Source: Defluviicoccus sp.
GTDB lineage: Bacteria; Pseudomonadota; Alphaproteobacteria; MPNO01
Assembly (NCBI GenBank): GCA_022823775.1
Contig: JAJEHI010000072.1
Span: 31,460-95,459, forward strand
DNA: 64,000 bases
Direction: 5' to 3'
A program made the position numbers and the translations under genes. Numbering within the stretch: the first letter of the stretch is position 1; each line of letters opens with the position of its first letter. Below, in pieces: positions 27,930 to 37,443 of the stretch. The notes beneath the pieces are model-generated. The model was not told where the DNA came from, ran no database searches, and worked only from the letters and a program-made list of their open reading frames with translations.

Positions 27930-29102
27930 ATGATTCCGGCCGTCATGCCGAGCTACGGACGCACGGACATCGCGTTCGAACGCGGAGAGGGACCCTATCT
28001 CTTTGCTGCGGACGGTCGACGATTCCTCGATTTCGGCGCCGGCATCGCGGTCACGGTCGCGGGCCACTGCCATCCGCACCTGGTGGACGCGCTGACCCGC
28101 CAGGCGGGGCAATTGTGGCACACATCGAACCTGTACCACATTCCCGGGCAGACCCGGCTCGCCGAGCGTCTGACCGCGGCGAGCTTCGCCGACACGGTAT
28201 TCTTCTGCAACTCGGGCGCGGAGGCGATGGAGGCGTCGCTCAAGACCGCGCGCAAGTTCCAGTTCGAGTCCGGACGGGAGGAGCGCTACCGGTTCGTCGT
28301 CTTCGAAGACAGCTTCCACGGGCGGACTCTCGCGCTGATCGCGGCGGGCGCGAGCGACGCGCACCGGCGCGGATTCGGTCCGATGCTCGATTCCTTCGAC
28401 CGCGTGGCCTACGGCGACCTCGACGCAGTGAAGGCGGCCATCGGCCCGCAGACAGCCGGCATCGTCGTCGAGCCGGTGCAGGGCGAGGGCGGCATCCGGC
28501 CCGCCGGTCCGGCCTTCCTGCGCGGGTTGCGCGCGCTCGCCGATGAGCACCGGCTGGCGCTGATCTACGACGAGGTGCAGTGCGGCATCGGCCGGACCGG
28601 CTATCTCTTCGCCCACGAAGCCGCGGACGCGCCGCCCGACATAATGGCGGTCGCCAAGGGACTCGGCGGCGGGTTCCCCATCGGCGCCTGTCTGGTGGAC
28701 GAGGAAGCGGCCGTCGGGATGGTGCCCGGCACGCATGGCAGCACCTTCGGCGGCAATCCTCTGGCGAGCGCCGCCGCCAACGCGGTGCTCGACATCGTGC
28801 TGGAAGATGGATTCCTCGACGGGGTGAAGGAGCGCGGCGCGGCCCTGGGCGCTGCGCTCGGCGACCTCGCCCGGCGCTACCAGGGGGTCATCGCGGATGT
28901 GCGCGGCGTCGGCTTCATGTGGGGCATGAAGTGCGTCGGCCCGAATGCGGAGCTGAGCGGGCTTATGTTCGACAAGGGGCTCCTCAACGTGATCGCCGGC
29001 GACAACATGGTGCGCCTGTTGCCGCCCCTGATTGCCACCGAGGAACACATCGCCGAGGCGCTCGAGACGGTCGAGGCCTGCTGCTCCGAGATCGCCAAAT
29101 GA
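27930..29102 (+). CDS. argD: Acetylornithine aminotransferase
   Basis: A 390-residue class III PLP aminotransferase. Visible motifs are [45 protein letters not shown] and the PLP-lysine segment [14 protein letters not shown], followed by [15 protein letters not shown]. It converts N-acetylglutamate semialdehyde to N-acetylornithine in arginine synthesis, and may also serve as succinyldiaminopimelate aminotransferase. It overlaps argF by 4 bases (ATGA at 29099-29102), and hslO follows, an arrangement common in alphaproteobacteria. Confidence 0.95.
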   Translation: MIPAVMPSYGRTDIAFERGEGPYLFAADGRRFLDFGAGIAVTVAGHCHPHLVDALTRQAGQLWHTSNLYHIPGQTRLAERLTAASFADTVFFCNSGAEAMEASLKTARKFQFESGREERYRFVVFEDSFHGRTLALIAAGASDAHRRGFGPMLDSFDRVAYGDLDAVKAAIGPQTAGIVVEPVQGEGGIRPAGPAFLRGLRALADEHRLALIYDEVQCGIGRTGYLFAHEAADAPPDIMAVAKGLGGGFPIGACLVDEEAAVGMVPGTHGSTFGGNPLASAAANAVLDIVLEDGFLDGVKERGAALGAALGDLARRYQGVIADVRGVGFMWGMKCVGPNAELSGLMFDKGLLNVIAGDNMVRLLPPLIATEEHIAEALETVEACCSEIAK

Positions 29103-30010
29103 CCCGGCCCCGGCATTTTCTCGACCTTGCCGAGAACGAGCCGGCGGTGCTCCGCCGGCTGATCGACACGGCGCTCGCGCTGAAGGCCGACCCGGCCTCG
29201 CTGGACGATCCCGCGCCGCTCGCCGGGCGGACGCTCGCGATGATCTTCGAGAAACCTTCGACGAGAACCCGCGTCTCCTTCGAAGTCGGGATGCGGAGCC
29301 TCGGCGGGGACGTGATCGTCCTCAGCCCGAACGATATGCAGATCGGCCGCGGCGAGACGATCGAGGACACCGCGCGGGTGCTGTCGCGCTACGTCGATGC
29401 GATCATGATCCGCACCTTCGAGGCGGACACGCTTGCCGCCCTGGCCGAGCACGCCACGGTCCCGGTGATCAACGGGCTCACCGGCCGATCGCACCCCTGC
29501 CAGCTGATGGCCGACGTGATGACATTCGAGGAGCACCGGGGACCGATCGAGGATCGCATCGTCGCGTGGTCGGGGGACGGCAACAACGTCGCCTGCTCGT
29601 GGATCGAGGCGGCGGCGGCGTTCAATTTCGAACTCCGCCTCGCCTGCCCGCCGGTGCTCGCGCCGCCCGCCGCGATCGTCGAACGGGCGGAGCGGAACGG
29701 CGGGCGCATCGCGCTGACGGAAGACCCCTGCGAAGCCGCGTACGGGGCGGACTGTGTGGTGACCGATACCTGGGTGTCGATGGGCGACGACGCGGAAGAC
29801 CACCGGCACAACATTCTCGCGCCGTATCAGGTCGACGAGCGCCTGATGGCGCGCGCCAAGCCCGACGCGATTTTCATGCACTGCCTGCCCGCGCATCGCG
29901 GTGAGGAGGTAACCGCGGGCGTCATCGACGGGCCGCAATCGGTGGTCTGGGACGAGGCGGAAAACCGTCTCCACGCCCAGAAGGCGATCCTGCTCTGGTG
30001 CCTGGAATGA
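29099..30010 (+). CDS. argF: Ornithine carbamoyltransferase
   Basis: A 303-residue OTCase. It has the carbamoyl-phosphate motif [15 protein letters not shown], the second site [14 protein letters not shown], the ornithine-loop segment [10 protein letters not shown] and the catalytic [13 protein letters not shown]. It makes citrulline from ornithine and carbamoyl phosphate. The start is the ATG at 29099, overlapping the argD stop. Its own stop overlaps the hslO ATG (30007-30010), so the three genes are translationally coupled. Confidence 0.96.
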   Translation: MTRPRHFLDLAENEPAVLRRLIDTALALKADPASLDDPAPLAGRTLAMIFEKPSTRTRVSFEVGMRSLGGDVIVLSPNDMQIGRGETIEDTARVLSRYVDAIMIRTFEADTLAALAEHATVPVINGLTGRSHPCQLMADVMTFEEHRGPIEDRIVAWSGDGNNVACSWIEAAAAFNFELRLACPPVLAPPAAIVERAERNGGRIALTEDPCEAAYGADCVVTDTWVSMGDDAEDHRHNILAPYQVDERLMARAKPDAIFMHCLPAHRGEEVTAGVIDGPQSVVWDEAENRLHAQKAILLWCLE

Positions 30011-30987
30011 CCGGGGCCGGCGCCTCTTTCGTCACGGAGGGGCCGGCAGGGCTGGTCGACACCGATATCGTGCTGCCGTTCCAGATCGAGACCCAGGCGG
30101 CGCGCGGCAAACTTGTCCGCCTCGGCGGCACGGTGGACAGGATCCTCTCGCGGCGAAACTATCCGGCGCCGGTGGCGACGCTCCTGGGCGAGCTCGCGGT
30201 GCTGGCCGCCCTGGTCTCTTCGGCGCTGAAGGACGAGGGCGTTCTGACCGTCCAGGTGAAGGGCGACGGCCCGGTCGGCATGCTGGTCGCCGATGCCACG
30301 TCTTCCGGCGAGCTGCGCGCCTATGCGGCGTTCGACGGCGGCACGCTGGACGGTGTGCTGGCGGGGGAGGGTTCCGCCGACTGGCGGACCGCTCCGGTGC
30401 CCCGGCTGATCGGAGCGGGCTATCTGGCCCTCACCGTCGACCGGGGACCCGAGGTCGAGCGCTATCAGGGCATCGTTGAGCTCAGCGGAGGGTCGCTCGC
30501 GGATTGCGCGCACCGACATTTCCGCGAGTCCGACCAGAACCAGGCGGCGTTCAAGCTCGCGGTCGCGCCCACCGGCCCGAGCGGAGCATGGCGCGCGGGC
30601 GGCATGATGATGCAGCGCCTGCCCGACAGCGGCCGGGCACGTCTTTCCGGCGAGGCTCCCGACGACGACCTCGAGGAGAGCTGGCGGCGCGCCCTGGTGC
30701 TGATGGGGTCGTGCACGCCCGGCGAGCTGGTCGACGCCCGCCTGCATCCCCACGAGCTCCTCTACCGCCTGTTCCACGAGGACGGGGTGCGGGTGTTCGA
30801 GCCGCATGCGCTCGCGCATGGCTGCCGCTGCTCCCGCGACAGGGTGGAAGTGACGCTGCGATCCTTCCCGCGCGAGGAGATCGCGGATCTGGAGGTCGAC
30901 GGGCAGGTCGTCGTCACCTGCGAGTTCTGCGGCGAGCGCTATGCCTTCGACGAGGACGACATAGAGCGCCTCTACCGGACCAATTGA
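30007..30987 (+). CDS. hslO: Redox-regulated chaperone Hsp33
   Basis: A 326-residue Hsp33. The N-terminal chaperone core is recognisable ([37 protein letters not shown]). The C-terminal zinc/redox switch is present as C-x-C (HGCRCSRD) and C-x2-C ([10 protein letters not shown]). Oxidation of these cysteines releases zinc and activates holdase function in the cytoplasm. The ATG at 30007 overlaps the argF stop by 4 bases. A GTG three codons earlier is a less likely start. Confidence 0.95.
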   Translation: MTGAGASFVTEGPAGLVDTDIVLPFQIETQAARGKLVRLGGTVDRILSRRNYPAPVATLLGELAVLAALVSSALKDEGVLTVQVKGDGPVGMLVADATSSGELRAYAAFDGGTLDGVLAGEGSADWRTAPVPRLIGAGYLALTVDRGPEVERYQGIVELSGGSLADCAHRHFRESDQNQAAFKLAVAPTGPSGAWRAGGMMMQRLPDSGRARLSGEAPDDDLEESWRRALVLMGSCTPGELVDARLHPHELLYRLFHEDGVRVFEPHALAHGCRCSRDRVEVTLRSFPREEIADLEVDGQVVVTCEFCGERYAFDEDDIERLYRTN

Positions 30988-30990
30988 ACC

Positions 30991-31587
30991 GTGAGGTTGC
31001 CGATTCCCCACCTGTCCGGATGCGCGGCGCTGCTGCTTGCCTTGGTCGTTACCGGATGTACGTCCGTGCCCACGGCCCCGAGCCATCCGGAGATTCGCTT
31101 CGCCGACAAGCCGCCGATCCTCCTCGACGTTGCCAGGATCGACATCGTCGACGCCTATCGGCCGCCTTTGAAGGCCCCGAACGGGGAGCATCTGTTTCCC
31201 GTGCGGCCGTCGCAAGCGGCCAGGCGATGGGCACGCGACCGTCTGCGCGCCGGCGGCACGACGGGCCGGGCCGAGGTCGCGATCCGCGATGCATCGGCGA
31301 CCGAAACGGCGCTCGAGCGTACCGACGGTGTCCGCGGCGCATTCACCACCGACCAGGCGGAACGCTACGACGCCGCCATTACGATTTCCGTACATATTCT
31401 CGATTCGCTCGGGAAGGAGCTGGCCAACGCGTCCGCGACCGCCCGCTATTCGCGCACCGTGGCCGAGGACGTGACGCTCAACGAGCGCGAGCGCGTGTGG
31501 CACCGCATGACGACGGCGATGATGCATGCGCTCGACAAGGCGCTTGAGGGCCAGATGAAGAAGAGCCTCGCGGCGTATATCGAGTGA
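30991..31587 (+). CDS. Predicted lipoprotein of unknown function
   Basis: A 198-residue protein starting at GTG 30991, three bases after hslO. The N-terminus is a lipoprotein signal peptide with a hydrophobic core and lipobox VTGC (Cys23). The mature part has no enzymatic motif I recognise. A beta-rich middle (DAAITISVHILDSLGKEL) is followed by an amphipathic C-terminal helix rich in Lys/Glu. It is probably anchored in the outer or inner membrane facing the periplasm. It appears to be the last gene of the arg-hslO operon and converges on argE after 21 bases. Confidence 0.75.
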   Translation: MRLPIPHLSGCAALLLALVVTGCTSVPTAPSHPEIRFADKPPILLDVARIDIVDAYRPPLKAPNGEHLFPVRPSQAARRWARDRLRAGGTTGRAEVAIRDASATETALERTDGVRGAFTTDQAERYDAAITISVHILDSLGKELANASATARYSRTVAEDVTLNERERVWHRMTTAMMHALDKALEGQMKKSLAAYIE

Positions 31588-31608
31588 GCCCGGCCGGGAA
31601 CGCCCGGA

Positions 31609-32787
31609 CTATGCGGCGAGCGTCGCCACGACTCGCTTGAGGAAGGCGCTGCAAGCGGCAATCTGGTCCAGGCTCACGAACTCGTCGGGCTGGTGCGCCT
31701 GGCTCACGCTGCCCGGACCGCAGACGATGGACGGTACCCCGGCTTCGGCGAACAGCCCGGCCTCGCACACATAGGGCGCGGTCGAAGGCTCGTTCTGCCC
31801 GGTGAGGCGGAGCGCGAACGCCTCGGCTTCCGAGCCCGGCATCGGCCCCAGCGTCGGCGCGGTAATGTCCACCGTGGTGCGTATTCCCGCCTCCGGGTCT
31901 ACCGCCCGCATGCGGGGTATCAGCGCGTCGTTCGCGAACGCATCCAGCCGCGCCAGCACCTCGGCCGGATCGACATCCGGGGTCGGGCGCATCTCCCAAC
32001 GGAAATCGCAGTTGCGGGCGATGATGTTGACCGCCGATCCGCCGCCGATCCTGCCGATATTGAACGTCGTTCCCGGCGGGTCGAACGACCCGGCGATGCC
32101 GTCCCGGGGCAGGGACCCCACGACGGCTTCGATCCGGCGGATATATTCGGCCGCGAAGAGGATCGCGTTTACCCCTGCGGCGGGCCGGCTCGAATGCCCG
32201 TCGCGGCCCTGCACGCTTGTCTGCTGCTGAGAGATACCCTTGTGAGCGTTGACCACCCGCATCTCGGTCGGCTCGCCCACGATCGCGAAGGCCGGCCTCG
32301 GAAGCTCGTTTCCGATCAGCGCGATGAGGGTCCGCACCCCGATACAGCCGACCTCCTCGTCGTGGGACAGCACGACGTGGACCGGCCGGGTCAGGCTGGC
32401 GGCGCCGAGCTCCGGCGCCAGGGCGAGGACGCAGCCGATGAACCCCTTCATGTCCGCCGTCCCGCGGCCGTAGAGTCTGCCCTCGCGTTCCACCATGGCG
32501 AACGGGTCGCCGGTCCAGGGCTGGCCTTCCACCGGGACTACGTCGGAGTGGCCCGACAGCACGATTCCGCCGGGCTCCGCCGGTCCGAAGGTCGCGAACA
32601 GATTGGCCTTGTCCCCGGTCTCGTCCGGCACCTGGCGGATCGTCGCTCCATGGCCCGAGAGATAGGCCGCCACGGCATCGATCAGCGGCTTGTTGGGCTT
32701 CGCGGACGTGGTGTCGAACCCGACCAGCCAGCCGATCGCTTCGACATCGCTCATCGCGCGCTGACCGGCGCGGCTCGTGGCGGGCAC
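31609..32787 (-). CDS. argE: Acetylornithine deacetylase
   Basis: A 392-residue M20-family metallohydrolase. Metal-site motifs include LSGHSDVVPVEGQPW, GRGTADMKGF and LSHDEEVGCIG, with the dimerisation domain in the middle and GPGSVSQAHQPDEFV near the end. It releases ornithine from N-acetylornithine, matching argD and argF nearby. The GTG at 32787 is preferred because GGAGGGGG lies upstream; ATG 32754 is an alternative. It follows trkH after 3 bases and is probably co-transcribed with it. Confidence 0.9.
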   Translation of the reverse strand: MPATSRAGQRAMSDVEAIGWLVGFDTTSAKPNKPLIDAVAAYLSGHGATIRQVPDETGDKANLFATFGPAEPGGIVLSGHSDVVPVEGQPWTGDPFAMVEREGRLYGRGTADMKGFIGCVLALAPELGAASLTRPVHVVLSHDEEVGCIGVRTLIALIGNELPRPAFAIVGEPTEMRVVNAHKGISQQQTSVQGRDGHSSRPAAGVNAILFAAEYIRRIEAVVGSLPRDGIAGSFDPPGTTFNIGRIGGGSAVNIIARNCDFRWEMRPTPDVDPAEVLARLDAFANDALIPRMRAVDPEAGIRTTVDITAPTLGPMPGSEAEAFALRLTGQNEPSTAPYVCEAGLFAEAGVPSIVCGPGSVSQAHQPDEFVSLDQIAACSAFLKRVVATLAA

Positions 32788-32790
32788 GCG

Positions 32791-34239
32791 CTACCCCCTC
32801 CAGAAGGACGGCGTGAACAGGACGAGGATCGTAAATAGCTCCAGGCGCCCGAGCAACATACCGGCCGAGAGAACCCATTTCGCGGCATCGGGGAGAGGCG
32901 CGAAGGTCCCGGACGGACCGATCGTTTCGCCGAGCGCGGGGCCCACGTTGCAGATCGCGGTCGCGGCTCCCGAAACCGCGGTGATGAAGTCGAGTCCGAG
33001 CGCGCCGAGCGCGAGCGCCAGCACGCCGAAGCAGGCGACGAAAAGGAAAAAGAAGCTCATCACGGAGCTCGCCACGTCCTGCTCGATCGGGCGCTGGTTG
33101 AAGTGCGGCACGAACACGCCGTGCGGTTGCACCAGGCGCCGCAGCTGCGCCTGGGCGGTCGCGTAAAGCACCTGGAACCGGAACACCTTGATCCCGCAAG
33201 TCGTCGAGCCGGCGCAGCCGCCGATGAACATGATGAAAAAGAACGTCGCGGTCGCGAACGCACCCCAGCTGTCGTAGCCGGTCGTGCTGTACCCCGTTCC
33301 GGTGATGATCGAAACCACGTTGAAGCTCGCGGTCCGGATAGCGTCGACAACCGTCACGCCGCCCGACCAGGCGCGCCAGACCGCCATAATCGCAACGATA
33401 ACGGCAACGATGGCGAGGAACGCCCGAACCTGGTTGTCCTGGAGCAGCGCCCAGGGTCTTCCGCCGATCGCCCGCAGGTAGAGCACGAAGGGTAGCGAGC
33501 CCACGATCATGAACAGGATGATGATGCTCTCCGCCGCCGCGTTGCCGAGGCCGCCGACCGAGGAATCGGACGTGGAGAACCCGCCCGTGGCGATCGTCGT
33601 CATGGCATGGACGACCGCGTCGAACCCGCCCACGCCCACCGCGATGAGCAGCAGCACGCAGGCGACGGTGAGGCCGAGATAGGTGAGGCCGATGCCGCTG
33701 GCGATCTGCGTCATCCGCGGCATCACCTTGTCGGACCGGTCCGACGACTCCGTGTGGAAGAGCTGCATGCCGCCGATCTGCAGCATCGGCATGATGGCGA
33801 CCGCCATGACGATGATGCCGATCCCGCCCAGCCACTGGAGAAGCGCGCGCCACAGGAGAATGCCCGACGGCGCGTCGTCGAGCCCGACGATCACCGTCGA
33901 CCCGGTTGTCGTGATCCCGGACATCGCCTCGAAAAACGCGTCCGTGTAGCTGAGCTCCATCTCCGAGAAACTGAAGGGCAGGGCGGCGAAGGCGGTCAGC
34001 ACCAACCAGCTTCCCGCGGTGAGCAGGAAGGCCTGGCGGATGTCGAGGGTGAACCGGGGCGCGCGCGACGTCAGCACCATCGACACCCCGATGAACAGGG
34101 TGAGACCGCTCGACCCCGCGAAGACCTGCCAGTCCCCGTGCCCGTCGACGAGGTCCGCCGCCATCGGCACCAGCATGGCCAGCGCCAGCGTGGTCAGCAA
34201 TATCCCGACGATGAAGAAGATGGGACGGAAATCGACCAC
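32791..34239 (-). CDS. trkH: TrkH-type potassium uptake permease
   Basis: A 482-residue integral membrane protein with about ten hydrophobic helices and the repeated selectivity-filter segments of the Trk/Ktr family (SGITTTGSTVI, TIATGGFSTSD, ITGTGYSTTGYD, CAGSTTCGIKVFR). It imports potassium, usually gated by the cytosolic TrkA protein, which is not in this window. It is located just upstream of argE in the same transcription unit. Confidence 0.93.
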   Translation of the reverse strand: MVDFRPIFFIVGILLTTLALAMLVPMAADLVDGHGDWQVFAGSSGLTLFIGVSMVLTSRAPRFTLDIRQAFLLTAGSWLVLTAFAALPFSFSEMELSYTDAFFEAMSGITTTGSTVIVGLDDAPSGILLWRALLQWLGGIGIIVMAVAIMPMLQIGGMQLFHTESSDRSDKVMPRMTQIASGIGLTYLGLTVACVLLLIAVGVGGFDAVVHAMTTIATGGFSTSDSSVGGLGNAAAESIIILFMIVGSLPFVLYLRAIGGRPWALLQDNQVRAFLAIVAVIVAIMAVWRAWSGGVTVVDAIRTASFNVVSIITGTGYSTTGYDSWGAFATATFFFIMFIGGCAGSTTCGIKVFRFQVLYATAQAQLRRLVQPHGVFVPHFNQRPIEQDVASSVMSFFFLFVACFGVLALALGALGLDFITAVSGAATAICNVGPALGETIGPSGTFAPLPDAAKWVLSAGMLLGRLELFTILVLFTPSFWRG

Positions 34240-34311
34240 GTCATCGTCCTTGGTTGCGACCCGGCCCGGAGCCGCCTCGCCCCAAGTGAAGCGCGGCGGC
34301 GCCCCTCCCGT

Positions 34312-34956
34312 CTAGGCCGACCAGGTCTGTCCCATCTGGGGATTGCCGATGGCCGACAGAAACTCGCGCCGGGTCGAAGCGTCGTCGCGGAACGCACCCG
34401 TCATCTGGCTGGTGATCAGCGTCGATCCCGGCTTGTCCGCACCGCGCGTCGTCATGCATTGATGGCTCGCCTCGATCACCACCGCGGCGCCCTGGGGCTC
34501 CAGCACGTCGTTGATGGTGTTGGCGATCTGGGCGGTCATCTTCTCCTGGATCTGCAGCCGTTTCGCGTAGACGTCGACCAGCCGGGCGAGCTTCGAGATG
34601 CCGACCACCCGCCGGGTGGGGAGGTAGCCGATATGGGCGCGGCCGACGATCGGCGCGATATGGTGCTCGCAATGGGAGGTGAAGCGGATGTTGCGCAGCA
34701 CCACCATCTCGTCATAGCCGTCGGTTTCCTCGAACGTCTTGGAGAGGATCGAGGACGGGTCCTCCCGGTAGCCGGAGAACCACTCGTCGAACGCCCGCGC
34801 CACGCGGCCCGGCGTCTCGCTCAACCCCTCGCGGGCGGGGTCGTCGCCGGCCCAGCGGATCAGGGTCCGGACCGCCTCCGCGGCCTCCTCGAATGTCGGC
34901 CGGTTCGTCGTCGGTTCGACCGTCGTCAGCGTGCTTCGGTGTGTCGACACTGCCAT
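34312..34956 (-). CDS. folE: GTP cyclohydrolase I
   Basis: A 214-residue enzyme with the zinc- and substrate-binding sequences of GTP cyclohydrolase [38 protein letters not shown] and [15 protein letters not shown]. It makes dihydroneopterin triphosphate for folate and other pterins. The start at ATG 34956 gives a conserved-length protein; the frame remains open upstream but that part overlaps apaG antisense-like sequence. It lies between apaG and trkH on the same strand. Confidence 0.95.
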   Translation of the reverse strand: MAVSTHRSTLTTVEPTTNRPTFEEAAEAVRTLIRWAGDDPAREGLSETPGRVARAFDEWFSGYREDPSSILSKTFEETDGYDEMVVLRNIRFTSHCEHHIAPIVGRAHIGYLPTRRVVGISKLARLVDVYAKRLQIQEKMTAQIANTINDVLEPQGAAVVIEASHQCMTTRGADKPGSTLITSQMTGAFRDDASTRREFLSAIGNPQMGQTWSA

Positions 34957-35012
34957 GCGCTTCCTGTCTGATATCGGTCGCCCGGAGCCCCGGAGACGCC
35001 GTGCCCCGCGGG

Positions 35013-35405
35013 CTAGTTGACCTGTCTGGGCTCGTCGGGGCAGTCGAGCGAGAAGGCGGGGATTTCTATGTCGAAGCGTTCCCCGTCCTCGCCTTTCATG
35101 CCGTAGCTGCCGAGCATGATCCCCGACGGTGTCGGCAAGGGCGTGCCGGAGGTGTATTCGTAGGTCTCGCCAGGCGCAAGCACCGGCTGTTCGCCGACGA
35201 CGCCCGCGCCGCGCACCTCCTGTAAACGGCCCAGCCCGTCGGTAATCTTCCAGTGGCGGGTCAGAAGCTGCACCGTTGCCGCGCCCTCGTTGCTGATCTT
35301 GACGTGATAGGCCCATACATAGTGCGCGTCGGCGGGGGAGGATTGCCGGTCGAGATAGACCGGCTCGACCGAAACGCGGATCGCCCGGGTAATGGCTGTG
35401 TACAT
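35013..35405 (-). CDS. apaG: ApaG-domain protein
   Basis: A 130-residue single-domain ApaG protein with the fibronectin-like fold. Motifs seen are [15 protein letters not shown], the IKxSNEG-type segment ([20 protein letters not shown]), [18 protein letters not shown] and [11 protein letters not shown]. Family members are linked to Co/Mg resistance and bind pyrophosphate, but the cellular role remains unclear. It lies between metZ (93 bases upstream) and folE (56 bases downstream) on the minus strand. Confidence 0.93.
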   Translation of the reverse strand: MYTAITRAIRVSVEPVYLDRQSSPADAHYVWAYHVKISNEGAATVQLLTRHWKITDGLGRLQEVRGAGVVGEQPVLAPGETYEYTSGTPLPTPSGIMLGSYGMKGEDGERFDIEIPAFSLDCPDEPRQVN

Positions 35406-35498
35406 GGGGTCTCCCTGGCCGCACGCAAACCGCCGGGCCGCGACCCGGTAAAGTGTAGGACGATCCGGCCCGGCGTCAATCGCGCGCCGTCGGGCCGC

Positions 35499-36695
35499 TC
35501 AGGCGCCGTCGAGCGCGCCGGCGATGTCCTCCAGAAGGTCTTGGGGATCCTCCAACCCGATGGACAGCCGCACCAGCCCGTCCGTGATTCCGAGGCTTTC
35601 CCGCTCCTCCGGCGACAGGCGCTGATGGGTGGTCGTCGCCGGATGGGTGACCAGACTCTTGGCGTCTCCCAGATTGTTCGAGATATCGACCAGCCGGAGC
35701 GCGTTCATGAAGCGGAAAGCGCGCTCCTTTCCTCCGGCGACATCGATGGTGACGACGCTGCCGAAATCCGACATCTGGGACCTCGCCAGTTCGTGCTGGG
35801 GATGACTCTCCAGTCCCGGATAGAGCACCCGGACCAGATCGCCGCGTTGGGACAGAGCCGTCGCGATTTCGAGCGCGGCCGCGCAATGCTGCCTCAGGCG
35901 GAGCTGCAGCGTTTCCAGCCCCTTGAGCAGCACCCAGGCGTTGAACGGGCTCATGGACGGCCCGGTGTGGCGCATGAAGGTCTTCAGCGTGTCCATGCAA
36001 TAGGCCTCGCTGCCGAGTACCGCGCCGCCGAGGCACCGGCCCTGCCCGTCGATATGCTTCGTGGCCGAATAGACGACGATGTCGGCGCCGAGCTCGAGGG
36101 GGCGCTGCAGCAGGGGCGTGGCGAAAACGTTGTCGACGATCGTCATCGCGCCCACATCCTTCGCCATCGCGGATATCGCCCGTATGTCGAAGATGTCGAG
36201 GCCCGGGTTGGAGGGCGATTCCAGGAACACCGCCCTGGTCGGCCGGTCGAGCGCGGCCCGCCATTCCGCCGGATCGGGGCTTTCGACGATGGTCGTCTCG
36301 ACCCCCAGCCGCGGCAGGATGTCGGTCAGAACATAGAGGCAGGAGCCGAACAGGGCGCGCGCGCCGACCACGCGGTCTCCCGTCTCCACCATGCAGGCGA
36401 GCGAGGCGAAAACCGCCGCCATGCCCGACGCCGTCGCTCGGCACGCCTCCGCGCCCTCGATCAGGCGCAGCCGCTCCTCGAACATCCCGACCGTCGGATT
36501 GTCGTAGCGCGAATAGATGTACCGATCGACGCGGTTCGCGAACGCGTCCTCCGCGTCCTCGGCGGCGTCGTAGACGAAGCCGGAGGTGGCGTATATCGCC
36601 TCCGAGGTCTCGCAGAACGCCGAGCGTTGCAACCCGCCGCGAACCAGCCTGGTCTGAGGGCGCCAACCGGCTTCTTCCCGGGTGTGACCGTCCAT
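35499..36695 (-). CDS. metZ: O-succinylhomoserine sulfhydrylase
   Basis: A 398-residue PLP enzyme of the Cys/Met metabolism family. The start region is TRLVRGGLQRSAFCETSEAIY, followed by SRYDNPTVGMFEERL, ATASGMAAVFA, and the PLP-lysine segment VYSATKHIDGQGRCLGG. Its closest type is MetZ, which makes homocysteine directly from O-succinylhomoserine and sulfide. Control by the SAM-II riboswitch and terminator immediately upstream supports the methionine-pathway assignment. The start ATG 36695 follows GGGGAA. Confidence 0.93.
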   Translation of the reverse strand: MDGHTREEAGWRPQTRLVRGGLQRSAFCETSEAIYATSGFVYDAAEDAEDAFANRVDRYIYSRYDNPTVGMFEERLRLIEGAEACRATASGMAAVFASLACMVETGDRVVGARALFGSCLYVLTDILPRLGVETTIVESPDPAEWRAALDRPTRAVFLESPSNPGLDIFDIRAISAMAKDVGAMTIVDNVFATPLLQRPLELGADIVVYSATKHIDGQGRCLGGAVLGSEAYCMDTLKTFMRHTGPSMSPFNAWVLLKGLETLQLRLRQHCAAALEIATALSQRGDLVRVLYPGLESHPQHELARSQMSDFGSVVTIDVAGGKERAFRFMNALRLVDISNNLGDAKSLVTHPATTTHQRLSPEERESLGITDGLVRLSIGLEDPQDLLEDIAGALDGA

Positions 36696-36715
36696 TTCCC
36701 CGTTCTCCCGCGGAC

Positions 36716-36747
36716 AAACAAAAACCCCCGACCGGAAAGTCGGGGGT
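36716..36747 (-). terminator. Rho-independent terminator between the SAM-II riboswitch and metZ
   Basis: On the minus strand a perfect 9-base-pair stem, ACCCCCGAC paired with GTCGGGGGT (36747-36739 with 36732-36724), has a 6-base loop and is followed by TTTTTGTTT. It lies 21 bases before the metZ start and directly after the riboswitch. This suggests transcriptional attenuation by SAM. Confidence 0.85.
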
Positions 36748-36760
36748 GTCGTGCCTCCGA

Positions 36761-36816
36761 CCTTTTAGCTGGTTGTTTTTCGTGGCCGCAAGCCGGTCGG
36801 GCCAAATCACCACGTG
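36761..36816 (-). promoter_or_regulatory. SAM-II (metA-type) riboswitch
   Basis: Read on the minus strand, the element contains the SAM-II core. A P1 strand CGTGG (36814-36810) is followed by TGATTTGGCCCGACCGG, CTTGCGG, the pairing strand CCACG (36785-36781), an A-rich linker AAAAACAAC, and the pseudoknot strand AGCTAAAAGG (36770-36761). This matches the alphaproteobacterial metA/metX/metZ leader consensus from memory, including the GATTT and GCTAAA blocks. It binds S-adenosylmethionine to switch off methionine synthesis. The gene behind it is metZ, as expected. Confidence 0.88.
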
Positions 36817-36821
36817 GCCCT

Positions 36822-36849
36822 AAGGTATCATTACCGGGTACCGCGTCAA
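36822..36849 (-). promoter_or_regulatory. Candidate promoter of the metZ leader RNA
   Basis: TTGACG (36849-36844, minus strand; 5 of 6 to the -35 consensus) is followed after 16 bases by TACCTT (36827-36822), a poor -10. Transcription from here would start almost exactly at the first base of the riboswitch, which is the main support. Confidence 0.4.
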
Positions 36850-36905
36850 GCCGGTGAAACGCGCTCCTCCGCTTTCACCGGCCCGGCGCGGACAGGAGCG
36901 GTGCC

Positions 36906-37298
36906 CTAGCGCTGGATCGCCGCCACCATCTCGACCTCGACCAGCAGGTCCGGGCGGGCGAGACCGGCCACGATCAGGAGCGTCGACGCGGGCCGCTCCT
37001 CGCCGAGATACTTGGCCCTGACCTGGTTGTAGGCCGGGATGTTCGCCGCGTCGGTCAGGAAATGGGTGACCTTGACCGCGTCCTTCATGCGCATCCCGTT
37101 GAATTCGAGGATCGCCATGAGGTTCCGCCAGGCGAGGTCGGCCTGGGCGGCGAAGTCGGCGGGCACGTTGCCGTCGATGTCGATCCCGATCTGGCCCGCG
37201 ATGAACATCGTCTTGGCCGATTCCGGGACCTCGATCGCGTGCGCGTAGGCGCCGATCGGCGGGTGGATGGTTTCGGGGTACATCGCGCGGTTCTGCAT
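36906..37298 (-). CDS. RidA/YjgF-family protein
   Basis: A 130-residue RidA-superfamily protein. The sequence TMFIAGQIGIDIDGNV, QADLAWRNLMAILE, VKVTHFLTD and RPASTLLIVAGLARPDLLVEVEMVA follow the fold. The arginine that marks true RidA imine deaminases (in R-PARxxV) is replaced here by the STLLIVAGLA context, so it may belong to a Rid1-7 subgroup. Such subgroups often sit beside catabolic genes for N-containing compounds. It is divergent from the first Rieske gene of the accessory block at 37444. Confidence 0.85.
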   Translation of the reverse strand: MQNRAMYPETIHPPIGAYAHAIEVPESAKTMFIAGQIGIDIDGNVPADFAAQADLAWRNLMAILEFNGMRMKDAVKVTHFLTDAANIPAYNQVRAKYLGEERPASTLLIVAGLARPDLLVEVEMVAAIQR

Positions 37299-37369
37299 GG
37301 CGGCCTCCCTCCGGCTTACGGGTTTCTCCGATTCGGCCGATTATAACCTCCCGGACGGGCGGGCCGAGA

Positions 37370-37399
37370 TTGACTTGGAGCGCCACGATGACGAATAAT
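37370..37399 (+). promoter_or_regulatory. Candidate sigma-70 promoter for the Rieske gene at 37444
   Basis: TTGACT (37370-37375) and AATAAT (37394-37399) each match the sigma-70 consensus in 5 of 6 positions, with an 18-base spacer. It lies in the 145-base divergent gap between the RidA-like and Rieske genes. A GGAAGGAG ribosome-binding site follows just before ATG 37444. Confidence 0.5.
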
Positions 37400-37443
37400 C
37401 GCCGCTCACAGGTGAGAATCCGCGCGAACGGAAGGAGCCCCCA

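Noticed and set aside
31478..33853. Long minus-strand open frame across argE and trkH
   Set aside because: It is out of frame with both genes and its composition is low-complexity Arg-rich. argE and trkH explain the region completely.
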